A DNA stretch of 10,942 nt from Nitrospirota bacterium (GTDB lineage Bacteria > Nitrospirota > Thermodesulfovibrionia > Thermodesulfovibrionales > JdFR-88), in NCBI GenBank assembly GCA_021789735.1, contig JAJYJB010000078.1:1-10942 (forward strand), in the 5' to 3' direction. Below the pieces are notes generated by a model. The model did not search any database. It saw only the letters and a list, made by a program, of their open reading frames with translations, and was not told the DNA's origin. Positions 1 through 7,805 of the stretch are shown here, piece by piece. The translations under genes were made by a program, and so were the position numbers. Within the stretch, counting starts at the first letter, position 1, and every line of letters starts with the position of its first letter.

Positions 1-1407
1 TGCTCCAGGGCCAAAAACTGCGGGCGTAAGAGGTTTTTTCATATCATTATCATTGCGATAGTGCTGGCGTTCGTTTTGACATGCTATTTGAACGCATGGG
101 CCGAGGCTCCGCAGCCGCTTAACTACCAGTCGCTATCGCTCGATGATTGCCTCGCCCTCGCCAGGCAGTACAACCCGGCCTTGGGTGGGGCCGCTGAAAA
201 AATACGAGAATTGACGGCTGACTACCGGGCGGCCAAGTCCCAGTTTCTTCCGCAGCTTTCCCTTTTATCCTACTATGAGCGCTTGGAGCCAAACCGGCTG
301 CCTCCGGGAGGCTCCACAGCGCCTCCAACGATGGATTTCAACAAGGACGAGGCGTTTGCAGGCATCTCGGGCAAGCAGCTTCTCTTTAATGGCGGCCAGA
401 CCTATTACAGCACGAAGTCCGCCAAAATAGGCGCGGAGGCCCAGATGCAGGAGGCCCTTAGCACAGGAGACGAAGTTGCCTTTGATGTGACCCAGGCCTT
501 CTATCGCCTGCTGGAAGCCAAAGAGAACCTGAAAGTGGCCCAGGACGCCTTGAAACAGCGGCAAGAGTTCCTCAACCTCACGGAGGCCTTTTTCAAGGCG
601 GGCAAGGTCACCAAGCTCGATTTCTTCCGCGCCAGATCCCTCGTCTCAGACGCCACCCAGGCGGAGATCGAGGCGGGAAACGCCCTCCTGCTTGCCAGGG
701 AAATCCTGGCAAGGACCGTGGGTCTGAAAGAGCAGACCAAAGTGGATATCAGGGGGCAGCTTCCTGAGGAATTCTCCCCCGCACCTGGCGTCGACCTTTT
801 GTGGGGAAAGGCGCTTGAAAACAATCCCGAGATAAAGCAGTTGAATCTACAGATAAAGCAAAACGAAGCCTTGGTCAATGCCGCAAAAAGCGGTTACTTC
901 CCTGAGGTGAGCCTCCAGGGCGATATCGGGACCCGCCACCAGGACACGGGTGGGACAAAGGGCGAGTGGCTTGCCGGGGTCTTTATCGAGTTTCCGTTTT
1001 TCCAGGGCGGACTCACGAAGGCGCAGGTCGCGGCGGCCGATTCAAGATATCTTCAGTCTCTGGATGCGAAGCGCGACAGGCTAAACAGCCTGAAAATAGA
1101 CCTTACCACAGGATGGCAGGACATGGAAAATTCCAGAAACGGGGTAACTGACACCAGGCAGACCGTGGCCACAAACGAGGAGGCATACGCGAGCGCTGAG
1201 GCCCTCTATCGAAACGGCAAGGCAATCGGACTGGATGTGCTCCAGGCGGAGGTGGACCTGACCGCCTCGCGGTTCAACCTCATAAGATACAAGGCGGAAT
1301 ATGAAATCGCCAGAGCACGGATAAGACAAATAGTAGGCTCGTCTTTTTCGGAGTCATATGATCAAGCTGGTATGGGGCAAAGTGGAAATGGGGGTCAAAA
1401 AAAGTGA
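1..1407 (+). CDS. TolC-family outer membrane efflux protein, 5'-partial
   Basis: Outer-membrane channel of a tripartite efflux system (OEP family). The frame is open from base 1, with no ATG, GTG or TTG before the GTG at 61. Codons 10-32 read as the end of a signal peptide: basic KR, a hydrophobic IIIIAIVLAFVLT core, then an AWAEA cleavage-like site. Starting at 61 would cut this signal, so the real start lies upstream of the window. The mature part begins with the family motif SLDDCLALARQYNPAL and shows two similar halves rich in long amphipathic helices. The first contains FNGGQTYY and the second FFQGGLTKAQVAAADS, the classic internal duplication. Visible length (about 468 residues) is normal for TolC proteins. 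The C-terminus ends in a Gly/Gln/Lys-rich tail. The stop overlaps the next gene by 4 nt (GTGA), so it is cotranscribed with the adaptor, permease and ATPase it presumably serves. Substrate cannot be read from the sequence. Confidence 0.93.
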   Translation, partial: CSRAKNCGRKRFFHIIIIAIVLAFVLTCYLNAWAEAPQPLNYQSLSLDDCLALARQYNPALGGAAEKIRELTADYRAAKSQFLPQLSLLSYYERLEPNRLPPGGSTAPPTMDFNKDEAFAGISGKQLLFNGGQTYYSTKSAKIGAEAQMQEALSTGDEVAFDVTQAFYRLLEAKENLKVAQDALKQRQEFLNLTEAFFKAGKVTKLDFFRARSLVSDATQAEIEAGNALLLAREILARTVGLKEQTKVDIRGQLPEEFSPAPGVDLLWGKALENNPEIKQLNLQIKQNEALVNAAKSGYFPEVSLQGDIGTRHQDTGGTKGEWLAGVFIEFPFFQGGLTKAQVAAADSRYLQSLDAKRDRLNSLKIDLTTGWQDMENSRNGVTDTRQTVATNEEAYASAEALYRNGKAIGLDVLQAEVDLTASRFNLIRYKAEYEIARARIRQIVGSSFSESYDQAGMGQSGNGGQKK

Positions 1408-2561
1408 AAGTGACAGGAAAGAAAATTGCGGGCATCGTGATCGTCGCACTAATCGCGATTTTCGCATTTTATAAAATTTTTCTGTACCGTCCGCCGGTGG
1501 CTGTGGCCGTGGTCAAAAAAACTGAAATCCGGGAGATCGTCCAGGGGCCGGGCACGGTCCAATCCAGGATACCCGTTACGGTAAGCGCGAAAATTACCGG
1601 CATCCTGGAGAAACTCTATGCGGACCAGGGATACAGAGTTAAAAAAGGCCAGCTTCTGGCCGAGCTCGATTCAGCCGAACTGAGGCACCGGGAGGCCGCG
1701 GCCCGCTGGGCGCAGAGCCGCGCCGAGCGCGATCTGGCCAGCGCGGAAGCTAACCTGGCCAAATCTGAGGCCAATCTTGAGTTGGCCAAAAGCAATTACC
1801 AGAGGGATTTCGAGGTCTACAAGCCCGGCTATATCTCGCCTGCGGCCTTTGATATAACCAAAGCCGCCCTTCATGTGGCCCAAAGCGATGTTGCGGCCAA
1901 TGAAGCGGCGGTAAAGGCATCGAAGGCGGCCGCCAGCCAGGCTGAATCCGAAACCCGCACATCGGAAGCGCTACTTGGGTATACGCGCATCTATGCTCCA
2001 ATGGATGGGGTCATAACCAGCCGCACAGCCGAGACAGGAGACATCATCAACCCGGGGACGCCCGTCTTTCAGATGGTCAACTACGAGATTTGGGCTGCAT
2101 CATGGATAGACGAAACAAAGTTGGGCCTGCTAAAGGTTGGGCAGCAAGCCCTGATAAAATTGCGCTCGGGGCAGGAATATCCGGGAGAAATCGCCAGGCT
2201 TAACAGGCAGGCCGATACGGTAACCCGCGAGCTGGAAGTGGATGTTAAATTCGATACCTTGCCAAAGCCTCTGACAATCGGCGAGGAAACCGAGGTTTAT
2301 ATAAACACCGGACGTGAGTCCGCCCTGGCCGTGCCGCTATCAGCCATAATGGAGCAAAACGGCGCAAAAGGGGTGCTTGTAGTCGAGAATGGCCGGGCTG
2401 TTTTCCGCCATGTCGCCATCGGGCTGGAGGACGGCAGGCAGGCCGCGATATTAAATGGGCTCAAGGGAGGCGAGCTGGCGATAGTCAACCCCGAGGGGAT
2501 CAAGCCTGGAAAGAAAATTCGTCCTCAGATTGAAACCGGCATAATTAAAGGGAGCAGATGA
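1404..2561 (+). CDS. HlyD/DevB-like periplasmic adaptor (membrane fusion protein)
   Basis: Periplasmic adaptor bridging an inner-membrane ABC transporter to the TolC channel. Residues 8-27 form one N-terminal membrane segment (signal anchor; no lipobox). Residues 48-92 are the first half of a split lipoyl domain (AKITGILEKLYADQGYRVKKG). Residues 93-190 are an Ala/Glu/Lys-rich coiled-coil hairpin (repeated ANLAKSEANLELAKS-type heptads). Residues 193-230 are the second lipoyl half (YTRIYAPMDGVITSRTAETG). Beta-barrel and membrane-proximal domains follow to the C-terminus. At 385 residues the length is typical. The GTG start at 1404 overlaps the stop of the upstream gene as GTGA, with a GGGGG purine tract about 10 nt ahead. 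The single uncleaved anchor and the FtsX-type permease next door suggest the DevB/MacA branch rather than RND adaptors. Confidence 0.93.
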   Translation: MKVTGKKIAGIVIVALIAIFAFYKIFLYRPPVAVAVVKKTEIREIVQGPGTVQSRIPVTVSAKITGILEKLYADQGYRVKKGQLLAELDSAELRHREAAARWAQSRAERDLASAEANLAKSEANLELAKSNYQRDFEVYKPGYISPAAFDITKAALHVAQSDVAANEAAVKASKAAASQAESETRTSEALLGYTRIYAPMDGVITSRTAETGDIINPGTPVFQMVNYEIWAASWIDETKLGLLKVGQQALIKLRSGQEYPGEIARLNRQADTVTRELEVDVKFDTLPKPLTIGEETEVYINTGRESALAVPLSAIMEQNGAKGVLVVENGRAVFRHVAIGLEDGRQAAILNGLKGGELAIVNPEGIKPGKKIRPQIETGIIKGSR

Positions 2562-2562
2562 T

Positions 2563-3759
2563 ATGGACCTCGCATTTCAGGATTTAAAACTCCATAAAGG
2601 CCGGTTTATCGCCACGATAATCGGCGTGGGGCTGCTGTTTACGATTGTCCTTGCGATGAACGGGCTTTATCGCGGCAATATCGCCGATGGGACCGCCCTT
2701 GTCCGGGTCACCAACCCAGACCTGTGGGTCGTGGAAAGATACCGTGGCGGGCCGTTCAATGAGCAATCGACTTTGCCAGAATTCTACCATTACAGCATCA
2801 AAGCCGTCCCGGGCGTGGAAAAGGCAAGCCCCTTTATCTACTACACCGTGGAAAGACGTGTGGACGGTCAAAGCAGGCATTTCAGCATCGTGGGCTACGA
2901 TGTTTTCGAGGGGCTTGGCGGGCCGAAACATATTGTAGCCGGCAGGAGAATCGAGCAGGCCCACTATGAAATGGTGGCCAACGTCAAGCTGGGCGTGCGC
3001 GTGGGGGACCGTATCCCTCTCGGGCTCCATACCTATACGGTGGTGGGGCTCACAAATGACGCGGTGGACGGGGACGGCGACCCCATAGTCTATCTTTCAC
3101 TTCACGATGCCCAGGAAGTGTTGTATCAACCGGACAACGAGGAGGTGCGAAATGAGCGCGAAAGGTTGCTCCAGACCCTCTCCGGGCAGAGCTACCTATC
3201 CCCTGAGCAGGCCCAAAGACTACTCTCCACTTTGCAACCTGACACGCATACTATAAATGCCATTCTGGTCCGGCTTAAGCCCGGGGCGGACCGTTCCAAG
3301 GTGGCCGGTATGATTAACAAATGGCTGTATTTCAATGCTTATACTACAAAAGATGAGGTGCAATTGCTGCTCAAAGGCAGGCTGGCCAGCATGTCCCAGC
3401 AGCTCCTGCTCTTCAGGATGCTCCTTCTGCTCATCTCCGTTGTGATAGTCGCCTTGGTGGTCTATACATTCACCATGGAAAAGATCCGGAGCATTGCCGT
3501 CATGAAGCTCATAGGGGCTCCTGACCGGGAAATTATCAGGATGGTGCTGGAGCAGTCCCTGCTCCTTACTATCAGCGCCTTCCTGGTCGGACAGTTTGTT
3601 ATACATGTCACGTACTCCAAATTTCCGAGAAATGTTCTTCTGCTGCCAGGCGATGACCTTTTCACTTTCATAGTGGCTTTGGCCGGCGGCATCCTGGCGA
3701 GCGTCCTGGGGCTCTGGCACGCGCTTAAAACCCAGCCCTCGGTAGCCCTTGGTGAATGA
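2563..3759 (+). CDS. FtsX-family ABC transporter permease (DevC/MacB-like)
   Basis: Inner-membrane permease of a type VII (MacB-fold) ABC transporter. Topology is the four-helix FtsX plan: TM1 at about residues 14-33, a large periplasmic domain of roughly 240 residues, then TM2 (about 281-303), TM3 (331-350) and TM4 (368-388). After TM2 comes the cytoplasmic coupling segment EKIRSIAVMKLIGAP (306-320), the hallmark of the family. The periplasmic domain opens with an NPDLWVVE stretch of the kind seen in DevC-like permeases. The ATG is 1 nt after the adaptor stop, with AAAGGGAG as ribosome binding site. It lacks a fused ATPase domain, so it needs the separate ATPase encoded next; two copies of each should form the pump. 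Permeases of this fold move substrates from the periplasm or outer leaflet outward by mechanotransmission rather than through a pore (family knowledge). The substrate is not determinable here. Confidence 0.92.
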   Translation: MDLAFQDLKLHKGRFIATIIGVGLLFTIVLAMNGLYRGNIADGTALVRVTNPDLWVVERYRGGPFNEQSTLPEFYHYSIKAVPGVEKASPFIYYTVERRVDGQSRHFSIVGYDVFEGLGGPKHIVAGRRIEQAHYEMVANVKLGVRVGDRIPLGLHTYTVVGLTNDAVDGDGDPIVYLSLHDAQEVLYQPDNEEVRNERERLLQTLSGQSYLSPEQAQRLLSTLQPDTHTINAILVRLKPGADRSKVAGMINKWLYFNAYTTKDEVQLLLKGRLASMSQQLLLFRMLLLLISVVIVALVVYTFTMEKIRSIAVMKLIGAPDREIIRMVLEQSLLLTISAFLVGQFVIHVTYSKFPRNVLLLPGDDLFTFIVALAGGILASVLGLWHALKTQPSVALGE

Positions 3760-4460
3760 TGGAAATTCTCCGTATTGAGGGCCTTTCTAAGATTTTCGGC
3801 TCCGGGCATCTGGAAGTCCGCGCCCTACAGGACATAAATCTGTCGGTCTCCCAGGGCGAACTTGTCGCTCTCCTGGGCCCAAGCGGCTCAGGGAAAACCA
3901 CCTTGCTTTTGTGCATCAGCCTGATCCTTGAGCCCACAGCGGGCAAGATCGATTTCGATGGGCAAACGATATTTCAGAAAAACGGATGGGCCGGGGTTGA
4001 CATGCGCCGCCTGCGCCGGGAGAAGGTGGGATTTATTTTCCAGTCCCATAACCTTATCCCTTTTCTTACGGCCAGGCAGAATGTGCTGCTGCCCTTGAAC
4101 CTCATAGGCATAAAGGGAGAAAAGGCCGAAAACCGGGCACTGGAGCTTCTGGAATACATGGAGATCGCCCACCGGGCCGACGCCCTTCCGGCGCTTCTTT
4201 CAGGTGGGGAGCAGCAACGCGTGGCTATCGCGCGCGCCCTTGCCAACAACGCAAAGCTGGTGCTGGCCGATGAGCCCACGGCCTCGCTTGACACGGCACG
4301 GGGCACGAAGGTGATGGAAATCCTGAAAAAGATTGCAAGAGAAAACCAGACGGCCGTTATCGTGGTGACCCACGACGTGCGCATGGTCAACGGCTTTGAC
4401 CATGTTTATAATCTGAAGGACGGCCGCCTTGAAAAGGATAACGGCATTGCGGCCCGTTGA
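3756..4460 (+). CDS. ABC transporter ATP-binding protein (DevA/LolD/MacB-type)
   Basis: Cytoplasmic ATPase that drives the preceding permease. All motifs are intact: Walker A GPSGSGKTT (41-49), Q-loop Gln96 in FIFQSHNLIP, signature LSGGEQQR (148-155), Walker B LVLADEP (168-174) with catalytic Glu173, D-loop SLD (177-179) and H-loop His206 in VVTHD. The form LLPLNL ahead of the signature and the LSGGEQQR signature are typical of the LolD/MacB/DevA subgroup that pairs with FtsX-like permeases. At 234 residues the length is standard. The first ATG (3756) overlaps the permease stop as ATGA; a second in-frame ATG follows directly, so either could be used. The tight overlap ties its synthesis 1:1 to the permease. 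Confidence 0.94.
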   Translation: MMEILRIEGLSKIFGSGHLEVRALQDINLSVSQGELVALLGPSGSGKTTLLLCISLILEPTAGKIDFDGQTIFQKNGWAGVDMRRLRREKVGFIFQSHNLIPFLTARQNVLLPLNLIGIKGEKAENRALELLEYMEIAHRADALPALLSGGEQQRVAIARALANNAKLVLADEPTASLDTARGTKVMEILKKIARENQTAVIVVTHDVRMVNGFDHVYNLKDGRLEKDNGIAAR

Positions 4461-5614
4461 TGGACAACGGGATAACCATCAGGTACATCTTCTGGAAGTT
4501 CTTCAGGCTCGGGCTTACCGCTTTCGGCGGTCCCGCCATGGTTGCATATATAAAAGAGTTGTCAGTAAATCAGAATAAATGGCTCGATGAGGAAACATTC
4601 AAAGACGGCGTTGTCCTCTGCCAGTCCGTGCCGGGAGCCACCGCAATGCAGATGGCTGCATATGTTGGCTTAAGGACAAGGGGCGTTGCGGGGGCCTTGG
4701 CGTCATTTCTCGGGTTCGGCCTGCCTGCCTTCATTTTGCTGATGATTCTTTCCTCTATGTACGCGGCGTTCCACGAGGCCCCGAAAATCGTCTCGCTCTT
4801 TAACGGACTGCAAGTAGTGGTCGTCGCCATTGTTGCCAACGCAACCTGGTCTTTCGGCAAAAGCACATTCAAGAACTATAAAGATTTAATCCTGGCTATT
4901 GCGGCAGCTTCTCTTTTATGGGCCGGGGTGAGCCCTTTCATAGTGATCCTGGGAGCTGCTTTTAGTGGCGTTACGTTGCGTAGAGACACGGGCATTTCCG
5001 CTACATCAGACGTCAGGGCGAAAAACCGGCATAGCGTGAAGTATTTCTTCGCGCTTATCCTGATTCTGTTTTTAGGGCTCTTTGCAGTTTATTTTATAAA
5101 CGCAAAACTCTTTAACCTTGCCGCGCTGATGATGAGAATTGATTTATTTGCGTTCGGAGGCGGTTTCGCATCTGTGCCGCTTATGCTCCATGAAATAGTG
5201 GATGTAAGGGGCTGGATGGACAGCAAGACCTTTATGGATGGCATAGCCCTTGGGCAGGTGACGCCCGGGCCGATTGTTATCACATCGACTTTTGTAGGCT
5301 ACATGGTTTACGGAATAGCCGGGGCCATTGTTGCGACCATCGCGATATTTACCCCCTCTTTTCTGATGGTGATCGCCATAACGCCGGTAATGGATAGATT
5401 GAAGACTTCAGCCTGGTTCCTGAGAGCGACAAAAGGAATATTCGCCTCCTTCGTAGGCCTTCTTTTTTATGTCACCGCAAAGTTCGCATTGGCTGTTCCG
5501 TGGGATGTTATTCGCGTTGTATTGGTTTGCGCAGTTTTTGTCGCGCTCTGTAAAAAGGTCGATATCCTCTACGTTGTGCTCGCGGCAACGGCCGTTTCGG
5601 CATTTATATTTTAA
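4460..5614 (+). CDS. chrA: ChrA-family chromate transporter (two CHR domains)
   Basis: Inner-membrane transporter of the CHR family, whose studied members expel chromate from the cytoplasm. The protein is a clear internal duplication. The first half has FFRLGLTAFGGPA (14-25), WLDEETFKDGVVLCQSVPGA, then GVAGALASFLGFGLPAF. The second half repeats this as DLFAFGGGFASVPLM, WMDSKTFMDGIALGQVTPGP and GIAGAIVATIAIFTPSF. At 384 residues it matches long-chain bidomain ChrA. I chose ATG 4460, which shares one base with the ATPase stop (TGATG), over the in-frame TTG three bases earlier. No good ribosome binding site sits close by, so translation probably depends on coupling. The second half is visibly AT-richer than the ABC genes before it. 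Chromate specificity is assigned by homology only; other oxyanions are possible. Confidence 0.92.
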   Translation: MDNGITIRYIFWKFFRLGLTAFGGPAMVAYIKELSVNQNKWLDEETFKDGVVLCQSVPGATAMQMAAYVGLRTRGVAGALASFLGFGLPAFILLMILSSMYAAFHEAPKIVSLFNGLQVVVVAIVANATWSFGKSTFKNYKDLILAIAAASLLWAGVSPFIVILGAAFSGVTLRRDTGISATSDVRAKNRHSVKYFFALILILFLGLFAVYFINAKLFNLAALMMRIDLFAFGGGFASVPLMLHEIVDVRGWMDSKTFMDGIALGQVTPGPIVITSTFVGYMVYGIAGAIVATIAIFTPSFLMVIAITPVMDRLKTSAWFLRATKGIFASFVGLLFYVTAKFALAVPWDVIRVVLVCAVFVALCKKVDILYVVLAATAVSAFIF

Positions 5615-6068
5615 ACCGGGCTGCTCATAAATTCGTCCTCTGCCTCACCGAATAACCGGGATATTCCACGACAGATCTTTCGAAGTAGCTGGAACGAATG
5701 GAAGAACCAGAGTATTCAATCCGTTTTTTTTGGTGACTCATTCCTGCACGTGAGGGTTTTTTATTCCAAAAAGTATTTGTTACAAACGGTATAAAACAAT
5801 TCTTAAAAATCGAAACTACTTAGGTGTTCTGGCCGTACATCTCTTCCGGAAATGAAGGCCGTGGAGGCGGTTTATTGCCAGTAACTGCCACATTCACAAA
5901 CAGCATGGGGTACAAGCGTCAGGTTTAATTAAAACAAAAAAGCCATATCGGATTCCGGGTCAAGCCCGGAATGCGAACAAAAGGCAACAGCGAGAAAACT
6001 AATTTTGAGATAGATTCTACTTTAGATGGGACTTTTTGACTTACTTTCGACAGATGAGAAACAGGATA
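5615..6068. other. 454-bp gene-free region between chrA and murQ
   Basis: No open frame with coding character on either strand. The stretch is AT-richer than its surroundings, most strongly around 5745-5830. It has two T-tracts downstream of chrA (T8 at 5724-5731 and T6 at 5757-5762), but the DNA just ahead of them forms only weak stems, so I see no convincing intrinsic terminator. It also holds small symmetric motifs: TTTGT-T-ACAAA at 5776-5786 and TTTAATTAAA at 5924-5933. The one strong element is the inverted repeat at 5952-5972, listed separately. Both flanking genes point into this region, so it should hold transcription ends rather than promoters. Confidence 0.6.
5952..5972. repeat. REP-like inverted repeat ATTCCGGG-TCAAG-CCCGGAAT
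   Basis: Perfect 8-bp arms, ATTCCGGG and CCCGGAAT, flank a TCAAG loop; a T-G wobble can extend the stem to 9 bp. GATTCCGGGTCAAGCCCGGAATG-type sequences recur many times in intergenic DNA of various proteobacterial genomes (from memory). Its position between two convergent genes fits a dispersed repeat. On the minus strand a T6 run follows only about 10 nt after the stem, so it might also help end murQ transcripts, but the spacing is poor for an intrinsic terminator. Only one copy is in this window. Confidence 0.6.
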
Positions 6069-6929
6069 TTAAATAAGCCCGCGCAGTCTGCCTCCATTTT
6101 CCAAAAGGAACTTTTCGGCCTCTTCCTTTGATGCTTTTTTCACGAACATGACAATCGCCACCTTGGGGTTCATCCCGGACATCTCAAGATACCGGCCCGC
6201 CTCCAGCGCATCGCAGCCCGCACAGGAAGATATTATCCTTTTTGCCCGCTCGACGAGTTTTTTGTTTCCGGGAACGACGTCCACCATAAAACCGTCATAG
6301 ACCTTTCCCATCCGCACCATCACGGCGGTGGATATCATGTTCAGGCAAAGTTTCTGTGCAGTGGCCGCTTTCAGTCTGGTCGAGCCAGCTATAAGCTCCG
6401 GCCCGGTAAGCAGTTTGACCACCCCGTCCAAAAAACCGTATTCCACGTCGTTTGAAGAGACAAGCCAGGCCGCCCCGCCCTTTTCTTTCGCCTTCTTCAA
6501 AAAAGCCAGAACGAAGGGGGTGGCGCCGCTTGCGCTTATGCCTATGGCCACATCCGGTCCGCTTATGACATCGTCCGCGACGGACTGGGCGGCGGCCTGA
6601 TCGTCCTCGGCCCCTTCCACGGCCTTTGTCATTGCCTGCTGTCCGCCCGCGATCACGGCTACAAAGGCATCCGAGCCGAATGTAGGCCTTACCTCCGACG
6701 CGTCCATTACGCCAAGTCTGCCGCTTGTACCGGCCCCGATATAGAAGACCCTGCCCCCCGACCTTATGGCCTTCACGCAGCGCCGGACGACCTTTACCAG
6801 CTCAGGCAATGCAGGACCCACGGCATCGAACGCCTCCTTGCCGGACACGTGCATAAGCTGCAAGAAATCCTCGACCGGCAGGGCGTCCATGCCCTTTGAC
6901 ATCGGGTTTATGCGTTCCGTATCCTTCAT
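6069..6929 (-). CDS. murQ: N-acetylmuramic acid 6-phosphate etherase
   Basis: Cleaves the D-lactyl ether of MurNAc-6-phosphate to give GlcNAc-6-phosphate and D-lactate, a cytoplasmic step in recycling or using peptidoglycan sugars. The SIS-fold hallmarks are present: start motif TERINPMSKGMD, phosphosugar loop IGAGTSGRLGVMDASE (64-79), VEGAEDD (104-110), GISASGATPFV, and GPELIAGSTRLKAATAQK. Glu79 and Glu108 align by context with the two catalytic acids proposed in E. coli MurQ (Glu83, Glu114). The C-terminal MNPKVAIVMF and GGRLRGLI match the helical tail. Length 286 is near the usual 295-305. The ATG follows AGAGGG with good spacing. No anmK, murP, nagZ or amgK is beside it, so the source of its substrate is not shown here. 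It is transcribed divergently from the TPR lipoprotein. Confidence 0.95.
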   Translation of the reverse strand: MKDTERINPMSKGMDALPVEDFLQLMHVSGKEAFDAVGPALPELVKVVRRCVKAIRSGGRVFYIGAGTSGRLGVMDASEVRPTFGSDAFVAVIAGGQQAMTKAVEGAEDDQAAAQSVADDVISGPDVAIGISASGATPFVLAFLKKAKEKGGAAWLVSSNDVEYGFLDGVVKLLTGPELIAGSTRLKAATAQKLCLNMISTAVMVRMGKVYDGFMVDVVPGNKKLVERAKRIISSCAGCDALEAGRYLEMSGMNPKVAIVMFVKKASKEEAEKFLLENGGRLRGLI

Positions 6930-7020
6930 TTTTCCCTCTGCCCGGACATTTGCTTAATGATAACACACGTTTATCCCTTTACTTGCGTCCGTCGTTTCTG
7001 TTAATTTACTAGCAGAGTTT

Positions 7021-7051
7021 TCAGGTCATCCGCAGAAACGCCGGGACCTGA
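7021..7051. promoter_or_regulatory. Inverted repeat / leader hairpin upstream of TPR lipoprotein gene
   Basis: TCAGGTC (7021-7027) and GACCTGA (7045-7051) are perfect 7-bp complements. Inside them CCG/CGG can add 3 bp after an AT bulge, leaving a 9-nt loop. The element lies 24 nt ahead of the TPR gene's ATG in the murQ/TPR divergent region. No T-run follows on either strand, so it does not look like a terminator. It could be an operator or a 5'-leader hairpin; the sequence does not decide between these. Confidence 0.4.
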
Positions 7052-7075
7052 TGAAAGGCGTAAAATCCAGGGTTC

Positions 7076-7771
7076 ATGAAAAACAAAAACCTTCTCCTTG
7101 CCCTGATACTGATCACACTTTTCTCCTGCGCCACCGCGGGGCAGAAAAAAGACGGCATCCTGCATTATAAACTGGGGCTTGCGCGGCTCCGGGCCGGCCA
7201 ATACCAGTCCGCTTTCGTTGAGTTCCAGAAGGCCCTTGAATTCTATGACGCGGACAAGGACGTCTATAATGCGCTCGGCTATGTTTACCTGAAATGGGAC
7301 GACCTTAATAACGCCGAAAAATCCTTTACCAAGGCGGTAAAATTGGACCCGGATTTCTCCGAGGGCTATAACAATCTATGCCTGGTCGAATACAGGCGCA
7401 AAGAATATGAAAAGGCCGACGGCTTCTGCAATAAAGCGCTGTCGAATCCCCTTTACGCAACCCCGGAAAACGCCTTCTTCAACCTTGGCCTTGTCCTCTT
7501 CAAGCTAAAGAAGTATAACGCTTCGATAGAGGCGTTCACACAGGCCACCAGAAGGAAGTCCGATTACTATCCAGCCTATTACGGGCTGGCCGTGATCTAC
7601 AACCTGACCGGGGACTACGGCAATGCCTCAAGGAGCCTTGAGCGCGCCATAGACCTCGACCCCCGTTTCAAGGGGGACATGGAAAAAGCGGAAAACTATT
7701 TCGAAAGCGGGGGCAGCTTGCCCTGGGGCGGCGAAGACGCATCTCAGCTCCTGGAAGTGTTTAAATACTGA
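7076..7771 (+). CDS. TPR-repeat lipoprotein, PilF/PilW-like
   Basis: Predicted outer-membrane lipoprotein. Basic MKNKN, a hydrophobic stretch and the lipobox LFSC place the lipidated Cys at 18; Ala19 gives no inner-membrane retention signal. The rest is five tetratricopeptide repeats, roughly at 29-60, 61-94, 95-125, 136-167 and 168-202, with canonical endings such as KAVKLDPDF and RAIDLDPRF. A linker NPLYATPENAFFNLGL (125-139) interrupts the array; the same kind of segment occurs in PilF/PilW proteins that assemble the PilQ secretin of type IV pili. At 231 residues it is close to PilF length. An in-frame stop at 7061-7063 makes ATG 7076 the only sensible start, with AGGG just ahead. No other pilus gene is nearby, so the pilus role is by resemblance only; another envelope scaffold is possible. 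Confidence 0.8.
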   Translation: MKNKNLLLALILITLFSCATAGQKKDGILHYKLGLARLRAGQYQSAFVEFQKALEFYDADKDVYNALGYVYLKWDDLNNAEKSFTKAVKLDPDFSEGYNNLCLVEYRRKEYEKADGFCNKALSNPLYATPENAFFNLGLVLFKLKKYNASIEAFTQATRRKSDYYPAYYGLAVIYNLTGDYGNASRSLERAIDLDPRFKGDMEKAENYFESGGSLPWGGEDASQLLEVFKY

Positions 7772-7805
7772 AGCCAAAGCAGGATCCATCATCCGGACCT
7801 CTTTT

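Noticed and set aside
61..1407. GTG 61 as the true start of the TolC-like gene
   Set aside because: The frame is open to base 1 and the 20 preceding codons supply the basic and hydrophobic parts of the signal peptide, so the gene starts outside the window.
3220..3720. 166-codon minus-strand frame inside the permease gene
   Set aside because: Shadow frame, rich in Gln, His and charged residues, opposite a clear FtsX-family gene.
5696..5731. Intrinsic terminator after chrA at the T8 tract
   Set aside because: Only AACG/CGTT plus AAT/ATT can pair, with an internal loop; too weak to call despite the T-run.
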